Shown here piece after piece: positions 18,791 through 28,012 of a stretch of 56,435 nt of DNA (the stretch's first letter is position 1; each line of letters opens with the position of its first letter). The translations under genes were made by a program, and so were the position numbers. Below the pieces are notes generated by a model. It had not been told where the DNA came from, ran no database searches, and saw only the letters and a list, made by a program, of their open reading frames with translations. This DNA comes from Candidatus Enterococcus wittei (GTDB taxonomy: Bacteria > Bacillota > Bacilli > Lactobacillales > Enterococcaceae): NCBI RefSeq assembly GCF_002140175.1, contig NZ_NGMO01000005.1:114492-170926 (forward strand). Reading direction: 5' to 3'.

Positions 18791-18793
18791 ATG

Positions 18794-19570
18794 ATGACTG
18801 AGTCAGTTTATGTACATATCGATACTACAAGCAATGCTGTTTTAACTAAAGGACTGACTATCAGTGATTTTTCAAATAGCATCGTGCATTTCCCTCAAAA
18901 TCTTCTTTTGTTGGATCCTTCTGCATTTGCTGGAGAATACGAGTCCCATACGGGTTTAAAAGTCATCCGAGGGACGGAGAATATCCAACTTTTTTTTAAT
19001 TCTTTACGTAGTCGCAATAGTGGAGTAGATTTGAAATGGGTGGATTTCACAGATTTGACGATGTTAAAAGAACTCACTCCACTTGAAATTTCAGAGTTAT
19101 TATACTTTGGCCATATGAAAACACATTTACATTCACCTTTTTTTTATAAATTACAAAATAACTTTGTTTATTTCGATTTGAATGACCAATTGAACCGAAT
19201 CTATTATCGTTATATCGATGAATTTTATCGGATTTTTGCCAACAAACTTAGTACGATTGTTTCAGAAAAAATCAACGTAAAAAAATCATTCTTTAGAAAA
19301 GAGATTCCCGTAGAGAAAATCAGTGTCGAGATCCTGAAAAAAATGCGTAACCTCATGCAAGAAGGGATTATCTTCTCATTTGAACAAGACGGTTTGATCA
19401 ACGACACTTATCATATTCCAATCTACATCATCGAAGACTATGTCTGGAAATTAAAAGGAACTCGTTATCGTGAAGAAAAACCAGTTGGCATGCTGATCTA
19501 TCACTCTGCTCAACGCCAGTGGAGTTTAGAAGGTGAAGCAGCTAACTTTACGTATAATACTTTTGTATAA
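18794..19570 (+). CDS. Conserved-looking soluble protein of unknown function
   Basis: I do not recognise this 258-residue protein. ATG 18794 is best spaced to AAAGGAGGAGC; an adjacent in-frame ATG at 18791 is only three bases from the site core. There is no signal peptide or membrane segment. The sequence is rich in Phe and Tyr in the middle (LNRIYYRYIDEFYRIFANKL, about 135-155), with basic Lys-rich stretches around 165-185, and ends in an aromatic, beta-rich region. It is one of only a few rightward genes here, stands alone with its own ribosome site, and is followed by the ISL3 remnant. Codon use looks like the neighbours, so it is probably resident. Confidence 0.75.
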   Translation: MTESVYVHIDTTSNAVLTKGLTISDFSNSIVHFPQNLLLLDPSAFAGEYESHTGLKVIRGTENIQLFFNSLRSRNSGVDLKWVDFTDLTMLKELTPLEISELLYFGHMKTHLHSPFFYKLQNNFVYFDLNDQLNRIYYRYIDEFYRIFANKLSTIVSEKINVKKSFFRKEIPVEKISVEILKKMRNLMQEGIIFSFEQDGLINDTYHIPIYIIEDYVWKLKGTRYREEKPVGMLIYHSAQRQWSLEGEAANFTYNTFV

Positions 19571-19582
19571 CTAAATAAAAAA

Positions 19583-19902
19583 GGCTCTATAACTTATGGG
19601 ACTGATGAATCAGAATTGATTCTTCAGTCCCATTTTCATTTTAGATGTTAAAAAACATATCGTTCTCTAGTATGATTAAATCACCACAAAATAAACAACT
19701 GAGAGGACGATATGCTCTATGAATAATTCTATCAAAAAAACACTGAGATTAGTAGACAAAAATTTAACAATTACCGAGGTTACTTTCAAGACTCTGTAGA
19801 AGAAAAAGATCTTAATCGTTGATGCGGTTCTTTCACTTGCTCCGTGTGCCTGTAAAAATTGTGGTTCTTCCATGTTAGATGCGAATGGCAAGTCGATATA
19901 AA
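19583..19902 (+). pseudogene. Decayed ISL3-family transposase, N-terminal fragment
   Basis: The left end GGCTCTATAACTT matches the left end of the intact ISL3 element at 34213 (GGCTCTATACTTT) and is likewise preceded by an A-tract. An IS-borne hairpin (19598-19631, GGGACTGA/TCAGTCCC) sits at the same place as in the intact copy. From ATG 19719 the frame reads MNNSIKKTLRLVDKNLTITE, then an amber stop at the expected Tyr position. It resumes in frame with DAVLSLAPCACKNCGSSMLD, the zinc-ribbon start of ISL3 transposases, and ends after about 60 codons. The remaining four-fifths of the gene is missing. Confidence 0.75.
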
Positions 19903-19904
19903 AA

Positions 19905-19948
19905 AAGAGCGGAGACAAGAGTATTAATTACTCTTGTTCCACGCTCTA
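19905..19948. terminator. Hairpin after the ISL3 remnant
   Basis: GAGCGGAGACAAGAGTA pairs with TACTCTTGTTCCACGCTC, broken by one or two bulges. It lacks a strong U-tract on either strand. It could be a terminator or a relic of a lost element end. Confidence 0.5.
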
Positions 19949-19950
19949 AA

Positions 19951-20073
19951 CATGTATAAATGGCGAAATCAGAAGCAAATCCTTCGATAATAAACTGAAA
20001 TTCACAAAATTTGAAAAGCAACTTTCGTGAATTCCTTCTTATTTCTCGGAGTTAAACACTTCTGTCCCAGCCT
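19951..20073 (-). repeat. Dispersed imperfect palindrome, minus orientation
   Basis: Read on the minus strand, GGCTGGGACAGAAGTGTTT leads into AACTCCGAGAAATAAG, a TTTTCAAATTTTGTGAATTT core and TTTATTATCGAAGGATTTGC. This is the plan of the units at 3-262 and 27579-27915, with a better-preserved GGCTGGGACA end. It lies in the 611-base gap between the orphan gene and thiT; 20075-20181 shows nothing I can name. Confidence 0.6.
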
Positions 20074-20181
20074 TTTTTTGAATGTGCTCATTTAAAAACA
20101 GCTATTTACATCTTTTATTCAATACTATTTTCTCAACGTATCTTCTGATTTGTCCCACAAAATGATTGATTGCTCTTAGAT

Positions 20182-20748
20182 TCATTCGCTTGTTTTTCCT
20201 CTAAACAAAGAAGGCAATGTCCGTTCGATTCCTAGTAATACAATGATCGTCACCACTCCTGTCGCTAATGCACTTGCCCCATTCATCACTAGAGAAAATA
20301 GCCAGGGATTCATCCCCCACATGGCGAAGCTCCCCCAAAAAACAACCCCAGCAATAAAATGCCAAAAATATCTAGCCCCAACTCCAACTAACGTCGCCAA
20401 AACAATAGTCATACTCATTTTCCTTGTACTTCTTTGATCTAATCCTCGTTGCATCTGCTTTGAAAAAATCCCAGCTGTTCCAGCAAAAGTAAAGGCTATT
20501 GGATACTCGATCAGTACTTGTAGCACACTAAGATAATACACTTGACCTGTTGGAAAATGTAAAAGCCCCCATAATAGCCCCGCTGACATTCCAGCTTTCC
20601 ATCCTCTTCTCAACGCAAAGAGTGTTAATGGGATTTGACCTAGAGATATGGAAAAACTGCTGCCGATTTGAAGTGGAATCAAAGATAATACTAATGATAG
20701 GGCTGCAACGATGGTTCCTTCAATCCAAATACTGTGTTTTTTGTTCAT
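20182..20748 (-). CDS. thiT: Thiamine-specific ECF transporter S component ThiT
   Basis: This 188-residue integral membrane protein has six predicted membrane segments and imports thiamine with the shared ECF ATPase module. ThiT features seen are GWKAGMSAGLLWGLLHF in the early loop and GARYFWHFIAGVVFWG, whose aromatic residues line the thiamine site. I take ATG 20748 since GAGGAGGAAG precedes it by seven T residues; the open frame runs 11 codons further with no site. It is preceded by a TPP riboswitch (20756-20945), which fixes the substrate class. ThiN at 3671 would phosphorylate the imported thiamine. Confidence 0.93.
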   Translation of the reverse strand: MNKKHSIWIEGTIVAALSLVLSLIPLQIGSSFSISLGQIPLTLFALRRGWKAGMSAGLLWGLLHFPTGQVYYLSVLQVLIEYPIAFTFAGTAGIFSKQMQRGLDQRSTRKMSMTIVLATLVGVGARYFWHFIAGVVFWGSFAMWGMNPWLFSLVMNGASALATGVVTIIVLLGIERTLPSLFRGKTSE

Positions 20749-20755
20749 AAAAAAA

Positions 20756-20945
20756 CTTCCTCCTCGATAATTTAACATCACAAAGGAGGAAGCAGAATGA
20801 GTTCGTCTTTACTAAGACAGCTCTTGCTTCTAAAAAGCAGCATTCGCTATTCGTTCACAATTCCTACGCTCGCATAACCGAAACAGGTACGAAGGGTTTA
20901 GAATAAATTCAGTCTCAGCCCAGATGGACTCCCCTTTGTGATTGC
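20756..20945 (-). promoter_or_regulatory. TPP riboswitch of thiT, probably translational
   Basis: Reading the minus strand, the aptamer (20940-20856) has GGGGAGTCC, GGGCTGAGA, ACCCTTCGTACCTG, GGTTATGCGAGCGTAGGA and closing P1 CACAA/TTGTG, the conserved THI-box elements. Downstream, a GAAGCA...TGCTTC hairpin leads to CTTCCTCC, an exact complement of the thiT ribosome site GGAGGAAG (20756-20763). The same strand continues CTCCTTTGTGAT, which complements the 5' P1 flank ATCACAAAGGGGAG. Thus P1 and the alternative pairing exclude each other. With TPP bound, the anti-site strand is free to mask the ribosome site. No good U-tract follows the hairpin. Confidence 0.9.
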
Positions 20946-20968
20946 ATTATTCAATTTTTAGTATGGTG

Positions 20969-21937
20969 TTATTTCTTTGTTTCAAATAGAGGACTTACTG
21001 GTTTATTTTCATGAATGCGTTTGATTGCATCTCCCATTAATCCACCAACACTTACTTCGTCGATTTTATCAATTTTGCGGTCTTCTGGCAAATAGATTGA
21101 GTCCGTCACAACTAAACGTTCAATAGCTGAGTCCTCAATACGTTGTAAAGCAGGCCCAGATAAGACTGGATGCGTACATGAAGCATAGACACTCACTGCA
21201 CCAGCTTCTTTCAATGCATTGGCCGCTAGAGTGATCGTACCAGCTGTATCGATCATATCATCAATCAATACACATGTTTTCCCTTCTACTTTACCGATGA
21301 TATTCATGACTTCTGCGACATTTGCTTTTGGACGACGTTTGTCAATGATGGCAATCGGTGATTTCAGAAATTCTGCTAATTTACGCGCACGTGTTACACC
21401 ACCATGATCCGGTGAAACGACAACAACATCATCACCCTTGATGCCTTTTTCTAGGAAATAATTAGCAATCAATGGTGCACCCATCAAGTGATCGACAGGG
21501 ATATCAAAGAATCCTTGGATTTGCACCGCATGTAAATCAAGTGTCAACATTCTTGTTGCACCCGCTTTTTGAATCATATTTGCCACTAATTTTGCAGTGA
21601 TTGGTTCACGGGCACGAGCTTTACGATCTTGACGTGCATATCCATAATAAGGCATCACTACGTTAATTGTTTTTGCACTTGCACGTTTCAAGGCATCAAT
21701 CATAATCAATAGTTCCATCAGATTATCATTCACAGGGCTGCTAGTTGATTGAATGACATAGACGTGTGAACCACGAATACTTTCTTCGATGTTGACTTGA
21801 ATCTCACCGTCACTAAATTGCGTAACTGATGATTTTCCTAATTCAACACCCACTGCTGCAGCGATTTTCTCTGCTAATGGACGATTTGAATTTAACGCAA
21901 AAATTTTTAATCTTGGGTCAAAGTAATGTTTCGACAT
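20969..21937 (-). CDS. prs: Ribose-phosphate pyrophosphokinase
   Basis: This 322-residue enzyme makes PRPP from ribose 5-phosphate and ATP for nucleotide, His and Trp synthesis. Motifs are [50 protein letters not shown] and the PRPP loop [14 protein letters not shown]. The ATG at 21937 follows GGAGGTCCCC and gives [13 protein letters not shown]; the longer frame from 21961 is unsupported. It lies downstream of glmU, the same pair as in Bacillus (purR...glmU-prs). The gap to the thiT riboswitch is only about 25 bases, so thiT may be partly read from the prs promoter. Confidence 0.97.
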   Translation of the reverse strand: MSKHYFDPRLKIFALNSNRPLAEKIAAAVGVELGKSSVTQFSDGEIQVNIEESIRGSHVYVIQSTSSPVNDNLMELLIMIDALKRASAKTINVVMPYYGYARQDRKARAREPITAKLVANMIQKAGATRMLTLDLHAVQIQGFFDIPVDHLMGAPLIANYFLEKGIKGDDVVVVSPDHGGVTRARKLAEFLKSPIAIIDKRRPKANVAEVMNIIGKVEGKTCVLIDDMIDTAGTITLAANALKEAGAVSVYASCTHPVLSGPALQRIEDSAIERLVVTDSIYLPEDRKIDKIDEVSVGGLMGDAIKRIHENKPVSPLFETKK

Positions 21938-22025
21938 GGGGACCTCCGCTTTCTTTTTCACAACTCTACTACCTAATAAATACTAGTCATATTTATCAAA
22001 TAAATCAAGTGATATTACAAAACTA

Positions 22026-23399
22026 TTAATTTAAATAAGGGAGTTTCTTAGCGTATCCTTCTTTATTCACTTGTCTAGCTCGAGCAATAGCCATTGCATA
22101 CTCAGGAATATTATCTGTAATCGTTGAGCCAGCAGCAATTGAGGTGTTTTTTGCTACTTCCACTGGAGCAATAATATTCGCATTTGAACCAATGAAGCTA
22201 TGATCACCGATCGTTGTTCGGTGTTTTCCTTTGCCATCATAGTTGACAAAGACAACGCCACAACCTACATTGATGTCTTCACCTAATGTCGCATCTCCTA
22301 CATAAGTCAAGTGACCTACTTTCGTATCTTTACCGATTTGGGCATTTTTGACTTCCACAAAATTACCAATATGGACTCCTTCACCAATCTCTGCTTTTGG
22401 ACGTAAATGAGCAAAAGGTCCAACATCTGCCTTTGTTTTCACTATGCTACTTTCAATCACTGAATTTTCAATCGTCACTTGATCTTCAATCGTACTATCG
22501 ACGATTCGTGAATGTGCACCGATAAAGCAATCTTCTCCAATCACTGTGTTCCCTTGAATCTGTACTCCAGCTTCAATGATTGTATCTGATCCGATCACTA
22601 CATCCGCATCAATATAAGTAGCAGCTGGGTCAATGAATGACACTCCGTTCACCATATGCATCTTATTGATACGTTGGCGCATCAACTCATTGGCTTTAGC
22701 TAAAGCAATTCGATCATTTACACCCATACACTCATCAAAATCCTCCGTTTGATAAGCAGCTACCGGACTACCTGCATCTTTCAATATCTCAATGATATCT
22801 GTCAAATAGTATTCACCTTGGGCATTATCTGTACCAACTTTGTTCAAAGCTTCAAATAAAGCTTTATTATCAAAACAGTAAGTACCAGTATTGATTTCTT
22901 GAACCATTGCTTCTTCTGGAGAAGCATCTTTTTGTTCGACGATTTTTTCAACGATTCCTACATGGTCACGAATGATTCGTCCATAGCCAGTTGGGTCTTC
23001 CGCTTGAGCAGTCAAAATAGTAGCACTAGCATTTTTCCCTTGATGATATTCAAATAAGTTATTCAATGTTTCTGTCGTCAACAATGGAGTATCTCCACTG
23101 ATCACTAATGTAGTACCTTCTTTTCCTGCTAAGAAAGCTGCTGCTTGTAAAACAGCATGTCCTGTTCCCAACTGTTCTTCTTGTAGCACATATTCACTAC
23201 GATCTCCTAATTGTGCTTTCACTTTCTCTGCACCATGACCTACAATCGTCACGATTTGGTCAGGATTAGTTTCACTTACTCGATTAATGATGTGTTCAAC
23301 CATCGGTTTTCCAGCTACTGGATGTAATACCTTATATAATTTGGATTTCATACGGGTTCCTTTTCCCGCTGCTAAAATAATCGCATATCGTGCGTTCAA
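22026..23399 (-). CDS. glmU: Bifunctional UDP-GlcNAc pyrophosphorylase/GlcN-1-P acetyltransferase GlmU
   Basis: This 457-residue bifunctional enzyme acetylates glucosamine 1-phosphate and then adds UMP, giving UDP-GlcNAc for peptidoglycan and teichoic acids. The N-terminal uridyltransferase has [20 protein letters not shown]; the C-terminal half is a left-handed beta-helix of hexapeptide repeats. The start is TTG 23399, since AGGAG lies 7-8 bases upstream and homologues begin at [13 protein letters not shown]. The open frame continues 21 codons further upstream without homology. It is followed by prs. Confidence 0.96.
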   Translation of the reverse strand: MNARYAIILAAGKGTRMKSKLYKVLHPVAGKPMVEHIINRVSETNPDQIVTIVGHGAEKVKAQLGDRSEYVLQEEQLGTGHAVLQAAAFLAGKEGTTLVISGDTPLLTTETLNNLFEYHQGKNASATILTAQAEDPTGYGRIIRDHVGIVEKIVEQKDASPEEAMVQEINTGTYCFDNKALFEALNKVGTDNAQGEYYLTDIIEILKDAGSPVAAYQTEDFDECMGVNDRIALAKANELMRQRINKMHMVNGVSFIDPAATYIDADVVIGSDTIIEAGVQIQGNTVIGEDCFIGAHSRIVDSTIEDQVTIENSVIESSIVKTKADVGPFAHLRPKAEIGEGVHIGNFVEVKNAQIGKDTKVGHLTYVGDATLGEDINVGCGVVFVNYDGKGKHRTTIGDHSFIGSNANIIAPVEVAKNTSIAAGSTITDNIPEYAMAIARARQVNKEGYAKKLPYLN

Positions 23400-23573
23400 A
23401 TGTGTCACTCCTAAATAACAATTTATTAGTTTAAGTTTAGCCCAGTACAAGCATTTTTTCAACTAAACTAACCATTTTTATAACTATACCATTTTATTGA
23501 AGTTACCAAACAGGTTTCATTTTTCTCCAAAAGTAAACACATGATTGGAGCTACGGTTTCCCTATCAAGAAAC

Positions 23574-23624
23574 AAACCAAAGAATCCCAAAATAGTTTCT
23601 CCTATTTTCAGGTTTCTTTGGTTT
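23574..23624 (-). terminator. purR hairpin with AAAATAG core
   Basis: AAACCAAAGAA pairs with TTCTTTGGTTT around an AAAATAG...CTATTTT inner stem. It lies between purR and glmU on the minus strand and is a member of the dispersed hairpin family. A long U-tract is missing. Confidence 0.7.
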
Positions 23625-23711
23625 AGTGTCGTGGACCAGATGATGGCACCCATTCATTCACTTTTAAAAGACATATATTTTTCAATTATCTAAAAACAAG
23701 CATTTTCATGT

Positions 23712-24530
23712 TTATTCTGCGAAATAATTTCCTGGTACTACTGTAATGTTTTTCGTCTGTGTATCCACATCTTTCACATATAACAATGAAGTGTAATCAT
23801 CAATTGCACGATGACCATTAAATTTAGATTCTGCAAAAACAGTGATACCTACTAGCTCTGATTCAAATTCTTCAATCAGGCTCTTCATTCCATTCACTGT
23901 TCCGCCGCCTTTCATAAAGTCATCGACAACTAAGACACGTGAACCGCGTTTAAGACTTCTTTTAGATAATTCCATTTTTTCAATTCGCTCCGATGAACCC
24001 GAAACATAGTTCACACTGACTGTGGATCCTTCGGTAATCTTTGAATCTCGTCGTACAATGACAAATGGTGCATTTAAATAATAAGAAACTGCTTGTGCAA
24101 TAGGTACACCTTTTGTTGCCACAGTCATCACTGCATCAATTTTTTCGCCTAGATACTTAGAAGCAATGATTTTCCCTACTTGACGCAATAGTTCAGGTTC
24201 TCCTAATAGATCAGATAAATAAACATATCCGCCAGGTAATAACCGATCCTGTTCAGATAAACGTTCAGCCAAAGATTCAATATATTTTTTTGCTTCTTCA
24301 TAAGAGATTTCTGGAATGAACAAAACGCCGCCTGCTGCTCCAGGAATGGTTTCAAGCGTTCCGCAACCTCTTTCTTTAAATGTTTTCTTGATGATAGCTA
24401 GATCCTCACTAATAGAAGATTTAGCAGATTCATAACGTTCGGCAAAGCTTGTTAAAGAAATCAATTCATGGGGATGATCCAATAAATACTGAGTCATATC
24501 AACAAGTCGTTCACTGCGACGAACTTTCAC
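23712..24530 (-). CDS. purR: Purine operon repressor PurR
   Basis: This 272-residue Gram-positive-type PurR has an N-terminal winged helix (RRSERLVDMTQYLLDHPHELISL, about 1-75) and a C-terminal phosphoribosyltransferase-like domain. The PRPP-binding loop VLVVDDFMKGGGTVNG is present. PRPP releases PurR from purine-gene operators. GTG 24530 is chosen because GGAG lies nine bases upstream and homologues begin at MKVRRSERL; the open frame runs 14 codons further. PRPP synthetase (prs) is encoded two genes downstream, which links the effector to its sensor. Confidence 0.95.
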   Translation of the reverse strand: MKVRRSERLVDMTQYLLDHPHELISLTSFAERYESAKSSISEDLAIIKKTFKERGCGTLETIPGAAGGVLFIPEISYEEAKKYIESLAERLSEQDRLLPGGYVYLSDLLGEPELLRQVGKIIASKYLGEKIDAVMTVATKGVPIAQAVSYYLNAPFVIVRRDSKITEGSTVSVNYVSGSSERIEKMELSKRSLKRGSRVLVVDDFMKGGGTVNGMKSLIEEFESELVGITVFAESKFNGHRAIDDYTSLLYVKDVDTQTKNITVVPGNYFAE

Positions 24531-24677
24531 ATATTCCAGCTCCTTTTTCCAACAAAGTTTATCGTGTTTCATTATATAAGTTTTTCTCTAAAAATTCGAG
24601 CATTTTATAAAAAAACAAGGAAATAGTTCGGAATTTATCAAAAAAATAGATAATTGCATGAAAAGTGTTCATGTAAG

Positions 24678-24724
24678 AAAAAACGGAGCGTCAGAAAATA
24701 GCTTTCCTATTCTCTAACACTCCG
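24678..24724 (-). terminator. Terminator of the adcACB operon
   Basis: CGGAGTGTTAGAGAATAG pairs with CTATTTTCTGACGCTCCG with small mismatches and is followed on the minus strand by TTTTTT. The inner stem shares the AAAATAG/CTATT core of the dispersed hairpin family. Confidence 0.85.
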
Positions 24725-24787
24725 ATCTATTCGTTAAAAGCACTAATTTTTTAATCCTTTTGATTTTAAAAGACTAAAAACTAGTTT

Positions 24788-25630
24788 TTATCGTTTTTTA
24801 CTGGTAGATCCATTATTTCTTCTTGTCATGAACCAGATACGTTTGACCAAATTCACCAATAAAAACAACAGTATAAAGACTAAAGTGATTGTCGCTCCTG
24901 GAGGGGTGTCTAGATAAAAAGAACTAGTTAGCCCTGAAAGCATCCCGATAAATCCAACGAGGACGCTGATGATCATCACGATATTGAAACTTTTTCCTAA
25001 ACGCATACCGATAGCTGCTGGCAATACCATGATCGCAGAGATCAGTAGCGCTCCAGCAATAGGGATCATCACAGCGATTGCAATTCCAGTAATGATATTG
25101 AACATCATCGACATCCAATGAACAGGTAGTCCATCTACATGCGCGGTATCTTCGTCAAAAGTCAATACATACATCGGACGCTTGAATAAAAAGAATAATA
25201 TACCAATAACCACAAATAAAATCCCTAAAAATATCACTTGCTCCCAAGTGATCGTTACAATGGAACCAAACAAATAAGATTGGATACTTGTAGCAGAATT
25301 ACCACCACTTAAATTCATTAAAACAAGCGCTAAAGCAAGGCCGCCTGCCATTAAAATCGCAATAGAAATTTCTGAATAGGTTCGATACATGGAGCGCAAA
25401 TATTCTAATATAATAGCTGCGATCACGACGACGACCATGGTGGTCAAGGTAGGATTCAAATTCAGAAAGAAACCCAAGGCCACCCCTGCTAAAGACACAT
25501 GTGATAATGTATCAGCCATCAGTGATTGACGTCTGATCACGAGAAAAACACCCAACATAGGGGCGATTCCCGCAATGAATATTGCTGCTAGAAATGCCCG
25601 TCTCATGAATTCATATGAAAGCAACGCCAT
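24788..25630 (-). CDS. adcB: Zinc ABC transporter permease (AdcB/ZnuB)
   Basis: This 280-residue ABC-3 family permease has about eight membrane segments and the typical [25 protein letters not shown] sector, including the loop that contacts the ATPase. The ATG at 25630 follows GGAGGATTCTCA. It overlaps adcC by 28 bases, so translation is coupled. A manganese or iron role is possible for the family in general, but the His-rich binding protein and the Zur-type operator favour zinc. Confidence 0.92.
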   Translation of the reverse strand: MALLSYEFMRRAFLAAIFIAGIAPMLGVFLVIRRQSLMADTLSHVSLAGVALGFFLNLNPTLTTMVVVVIAAIILEYLRSMYRTYSEISIAILMAGGLALALVLMNLSGGNSATSIQSYLFGSIVTITWEQVIFLGILFVVIGILFFLFKRPMYVLTFDEDTAHVDGLPVHWMSMMFNIITGIAIAVMIPIAGALLISAIMVLPAAIGMRLGKSFNIVMIISVLVGFIGMLSGLTSSFYLDTPPGATITLVFILLFLLVNLVKRIWFMTRRNNGSTSKKR

Positions 25631-26283
25631 TGAGAATCCTCCTTTCTCACTAACCGAATTTGTCGATCGGCATATTGCTTGATATCTTCATGATCGTGAG
25701 TGATCATCAACACAGCTTTCCCATGGTCATGCGCACTATGACGCAACAAGCGATAAAACTCATTTCTAGATTCTTCATCCATACCAGTCGTTGGCTCGTC
25801 TAACACGAACAAATCAGGATCGGTAGCAAATATACGTGCCAAACTGATCCGTTGCTTCTGTCCTCCAGAAAGTTCACCGATTCGTCGATGACGCATCTCC
25901 CACATCCCTACTGCTTCTAATGCTCTTTTCACATGTTGATGATCTTTTTCAGTTAATCGCTTGAACCAGCGATCACGAGGATACCGTCCTGAGCGCACAA
26001 GTTCAAGGACTGTGCTAGGAAAACCCGCATTAAAAGATGATACTTGCTGTGGGATATAACCGATACTAAGTTTATTTCCTTCCTGATTTTTTTCCGCGAT
26101 TTTGATTGTTCCTTTTGAGGGTTTCAACAATCCTAAAGAAGCCTTGATCAATGTTGATTTAGCTGCTCCATTTTCCCCGGTCAAAATGACGAATTCTCCT
26201 GCATCCACGTGATAGGATACACCTTCCAAAACAGGCTCATCGTCATAATAGAAGGTTAAATCGGTTATTTCAATATAATGCAC
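25603..26283 (-). CDS. adcC: Zinc ABC transporter ATP-binding protein (AdcC/ZnuC)
   Basis: This 226-residue ATPase powers the zinc importer. It has Walker [11 protein letters not shown] (the AAK variant), Q-loop YIPQQV, signature [13 protein letters not shown], Walker [11 protein letters not shown] and a switch His in MITHDHED. It starts at GTG 26283 after GGAGGTCTCTAC, 19 bases downstream of adcA. The order adcA-adcC-adcB on one transcript is consistent with a complete importer. Confidence 0.93.
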   Translation of the reverse strand: MHYIEITDLTFYYDDEPVLEGVSYHVDAGEFVILTGENGAAKSTLIKASLGLLKPSKGTIKIAEKNQEGNKLSIGYIPQQVSSFNAGFPSTVLELVRSGRYPRDRWFKRLTEKDHQHVKRALEAVGMWEMRHRRIGELSGGQKQRISLARIFATDPDLFVLDEPTTGMDEESRNEFYRLLRHSAHDHGKAVLMITHDHEDIKQYADRQIRLVRKEDSQWRCFHMNS

Positions 26284-26302
26284 GTAGAGACCTCCATTCG
26301 TT

Positions 26303-27232
26303 TTAATTGATGCTCTTTTTTAATGCCTCTAGATTTTTTTCCATTACAGTCAGATAATTTTCACCAGATTTGATTTGCTCATTGGTTAAACTTTCTAACG
26401 GATTAAGCACTTCTAATTGTACCCCAGTTTCCTTTGATAATGTTTCAGCCACTTTTGACGAGGCATTTTCTTCAAAATAGATCACTTTGACATTATTTTG
26501 ATCAACAAAGTCTTTCAATTCTGCTAAACGACTAGGTGAGGGTTCTTGATCTGGTGAAACACCTGAAATCGCTACTTGTTTCAAATCATATTGATGAGCT
26601 AAATAAGCAAATGCCGCATGTTGAGTAACAAAAGTACGATTCGTTGCATCCTTTAAACCATCCGTATATTTCTGGTCTAGTTCATGCAACTTCTTGATAT
26701 AAGCGTCCGCATTTTTATCAAAAGTTTCTTTTTTATCTGGATACTTTTCACCTAATTCTTTCGCAATGGTCTGAACTTCTTGGATCGCTAATACCGGATC
26801 TAACCAGACATGCGGGTCATACTCGTGATCGTGGTCATGGTCATCGCTATCTTCTGCTTCTTCGTGCCCGTCAAGACGTTTGATCCCTTTGGCTGCTTCA
26901 ATCATCAACGTTTGATTGGTATCAACTGAATCTTTTAAAGAATCCACAAAAAATTCCATGTCCGAACTATTATAAACGAACACATCCGCATCCGCAATTT
27001 CTGCACTTTGCTTCGCACTTGGTTCGAAATCATGTGGCTCGGTACCTGCGGGAATCAATAACTCCACATCGCCTTCTTTTCCCACGATTTCTTTGGTAAA
27101 TTCATACATAGGATAAAACGTTGCAACAACCTTTAACTCCTCTTCAGAAGAACTTTTTGAAGTCGGTTGACCACAAGCAGCAAGCAGGAACGCTCCAGCG
27201 GCTAGTGTTACAGCTAATAAATATTTTTTCAT
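26303..27232 (-). CDS. adcA: Zinc-binding lipoprotein AdcA (ZnuA family)
   Basis: This 309-residue cluster A-1 solute-binding protein captures extracellular zinc. A signal peptide ends in the lipobox LLAAC with Cys20. A His/Asp-rich loop ([18 protein letters not shown]) is typical of zinc ABC binding proteins. Metal His residues also appear in EPHDFEPS and [15 protein letters not shown] 27232 follows AGGAGCAAACCT; the frame continues 15 codons upstream over the operator and is unlikely to be used. The long C-terminal ZinT-like domain of streptococcal AdcA is absent. Confidence 0.94.
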   Translation of the reverse strand: MKKYLLAVTLAAGAFLLAACGQPTSKSSSEEELKVVATFYPMYEFTKEIVGKEGDVELLIPAGTEPHDFEPSAKQSAEIADADVFVYNSSDMEFFVDSLKDSVDTNQTLMIEAAKGIKRLDGHEEAEDSDDHDHDHEYDPHVWLDPVLAIQEVQTIAKELGEKYPDKKETFDKNADAYIKKLHELDQKYTDGLKDATNRTFVTQHAAFAYLAHQYDLKQVAISGVSPDQEPSPSRLAELKDFVDQNNVKVIYFEENASSKVAETLSKETGVQLEVLNPLESLTNEQIKSGENYLTVMEKNLEALKKSIN

Positions 27233-27252
27233 AGGTTTGCTCCTTTCAAAAC

Positions 27253-27272
27253 AAATCGTAATTTTACGATTT
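27253..27272 (-). promoter_or_regulatory. Zur-type operator of adcACB
   Basis: AAATCGTAATTTTACGATTT is a perfect 9-bp inverted repeat with a 2-base centre, closely like Firmicute Zur boxes. It overlaps the -10 (TAAATC, 27268-27273) of a promoter whose -35 TTGATA lies at 27290-27295, spacing 16. A half-site AAATCGTA recurs at 27358-27365. Zinc-loaded Zur would block transcription here. Confidence 0.8.
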
Positions 27273-27490
27273 ACCAACGAGACTTAATGTATCAAAATAA
27301 AAAAAAACAGTCAATAGAAAAAGCCGATTTTCTGATTTAAACGAAAAGTTCCCTAGCAAATCGTAAAACAAATGAATATCCTATCATACAAATTCTCTAA
27401 TTAGTCTTCTTTTTTCATTATAAAAAAACAATAGATCAACTAAACATTGAGAAAATAAAAAGGCCTAGTAACTACATTTTTTTATTTCAA

Positions 27491-27555
27491 AAAAATAAAC
27501 CAAATAATCTTAAAAATAGCTTTTCCTACCTTCAAGACTATTCGGCTTATTTTTA
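27491..27555. terminator. Intergenic hairpin with AAAATAG core
   Basis: AAAATAAACC pairs with GGCTTATTTT around AATCTT/AAGACT-type and AAAATAG cores. It lies about 460 bases beyond the ispE stop, past a stronger terminator at 27925, so it may be a dispersed family member and not a working terminator. Confidence 0.6.
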
Positions 27556-27578
27556 ACTGAGTGAGCCCTGTTTATCAG

Positions 27579-27915
27579 GATTATGAAAGAAGCGTTTTGT
27601 ACTGAGTAATAAACAAGAAAAAGAGAAATTGATTCTTCACAATTTTAATTTTTCTTGTTTACTACCGAAGTGCAGCCTCTTGAATATCGTTTATCTAAAG
27701 TTATGAAAAGAACTTTCAGTTTCTAAGATTAAGGGCGAAATTAGAAAAATAGCTCTTCATATCTTTTTAGATTTTTAACTCAATTTCAAAGGAGTTAGCT
27801 TTCATCAAGAGATCGTGATACCAGTACTTTGACCAGAACAGTAAGAAAATCTTCAGAAAATACCTCTTTATACTTTTTAGGTTTTGGCTTAGTGGCAAAG
27901 ATTAGGAGATACTTT
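27579..27915 (+). repeat. Three tandem ~115-bp imperfect palindromes
   Basis: Units start near 27579, 27698 and 27814, at about 117-base spacing. Unit 1 (GATTATGAAAGAAGCGTTTTG...) is closest to the unit at 3. Shared elements are GTAATAAAC or ATTAAGGGC left arms, a GAAAATA-C/GCTCTTCA centre and right arms such as TTTACTACCGAAG. This array occupies most of the 735-base gap between adcA and ispE, and no gene is visible in it. Confidence 0.65.
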
Positions 27916-27924
27916 CTGATAAAA

Positions 27925-27978
27925 TTAACTGAGGATACCGCAAAACATAAAAAGCTGTTTTACACTATCCTCAGTTAA
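27925..27978 (-). terminator. ispE terminator
   Basis: TTAACTGAGGATA pairs perfectly with TATCCTCAGTTAA, with an inner AAAACA/TGTTTT stem. TTTTAT follows on the minus strand. It lies 35 bases after the ispE stop. Confidence 0.85.
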
Positions 27979-28012
27979 CTTCATCGAACAGAATTTTTTT
28001 AGGACTTCTATA

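Noticed and set aside
19676-19918. Minus-strand 80-codon frame
   Set aside because: It is antisense to the ISL3 transposase remnant, whose plus-strand translation matches the transposase pattern better.
23468-23653. Minus-strand 61-codon frame between purR and glmU
   Set aside because: It runs through the purR hairpin and has no ribosome site; its composition follows the hairpin arms.
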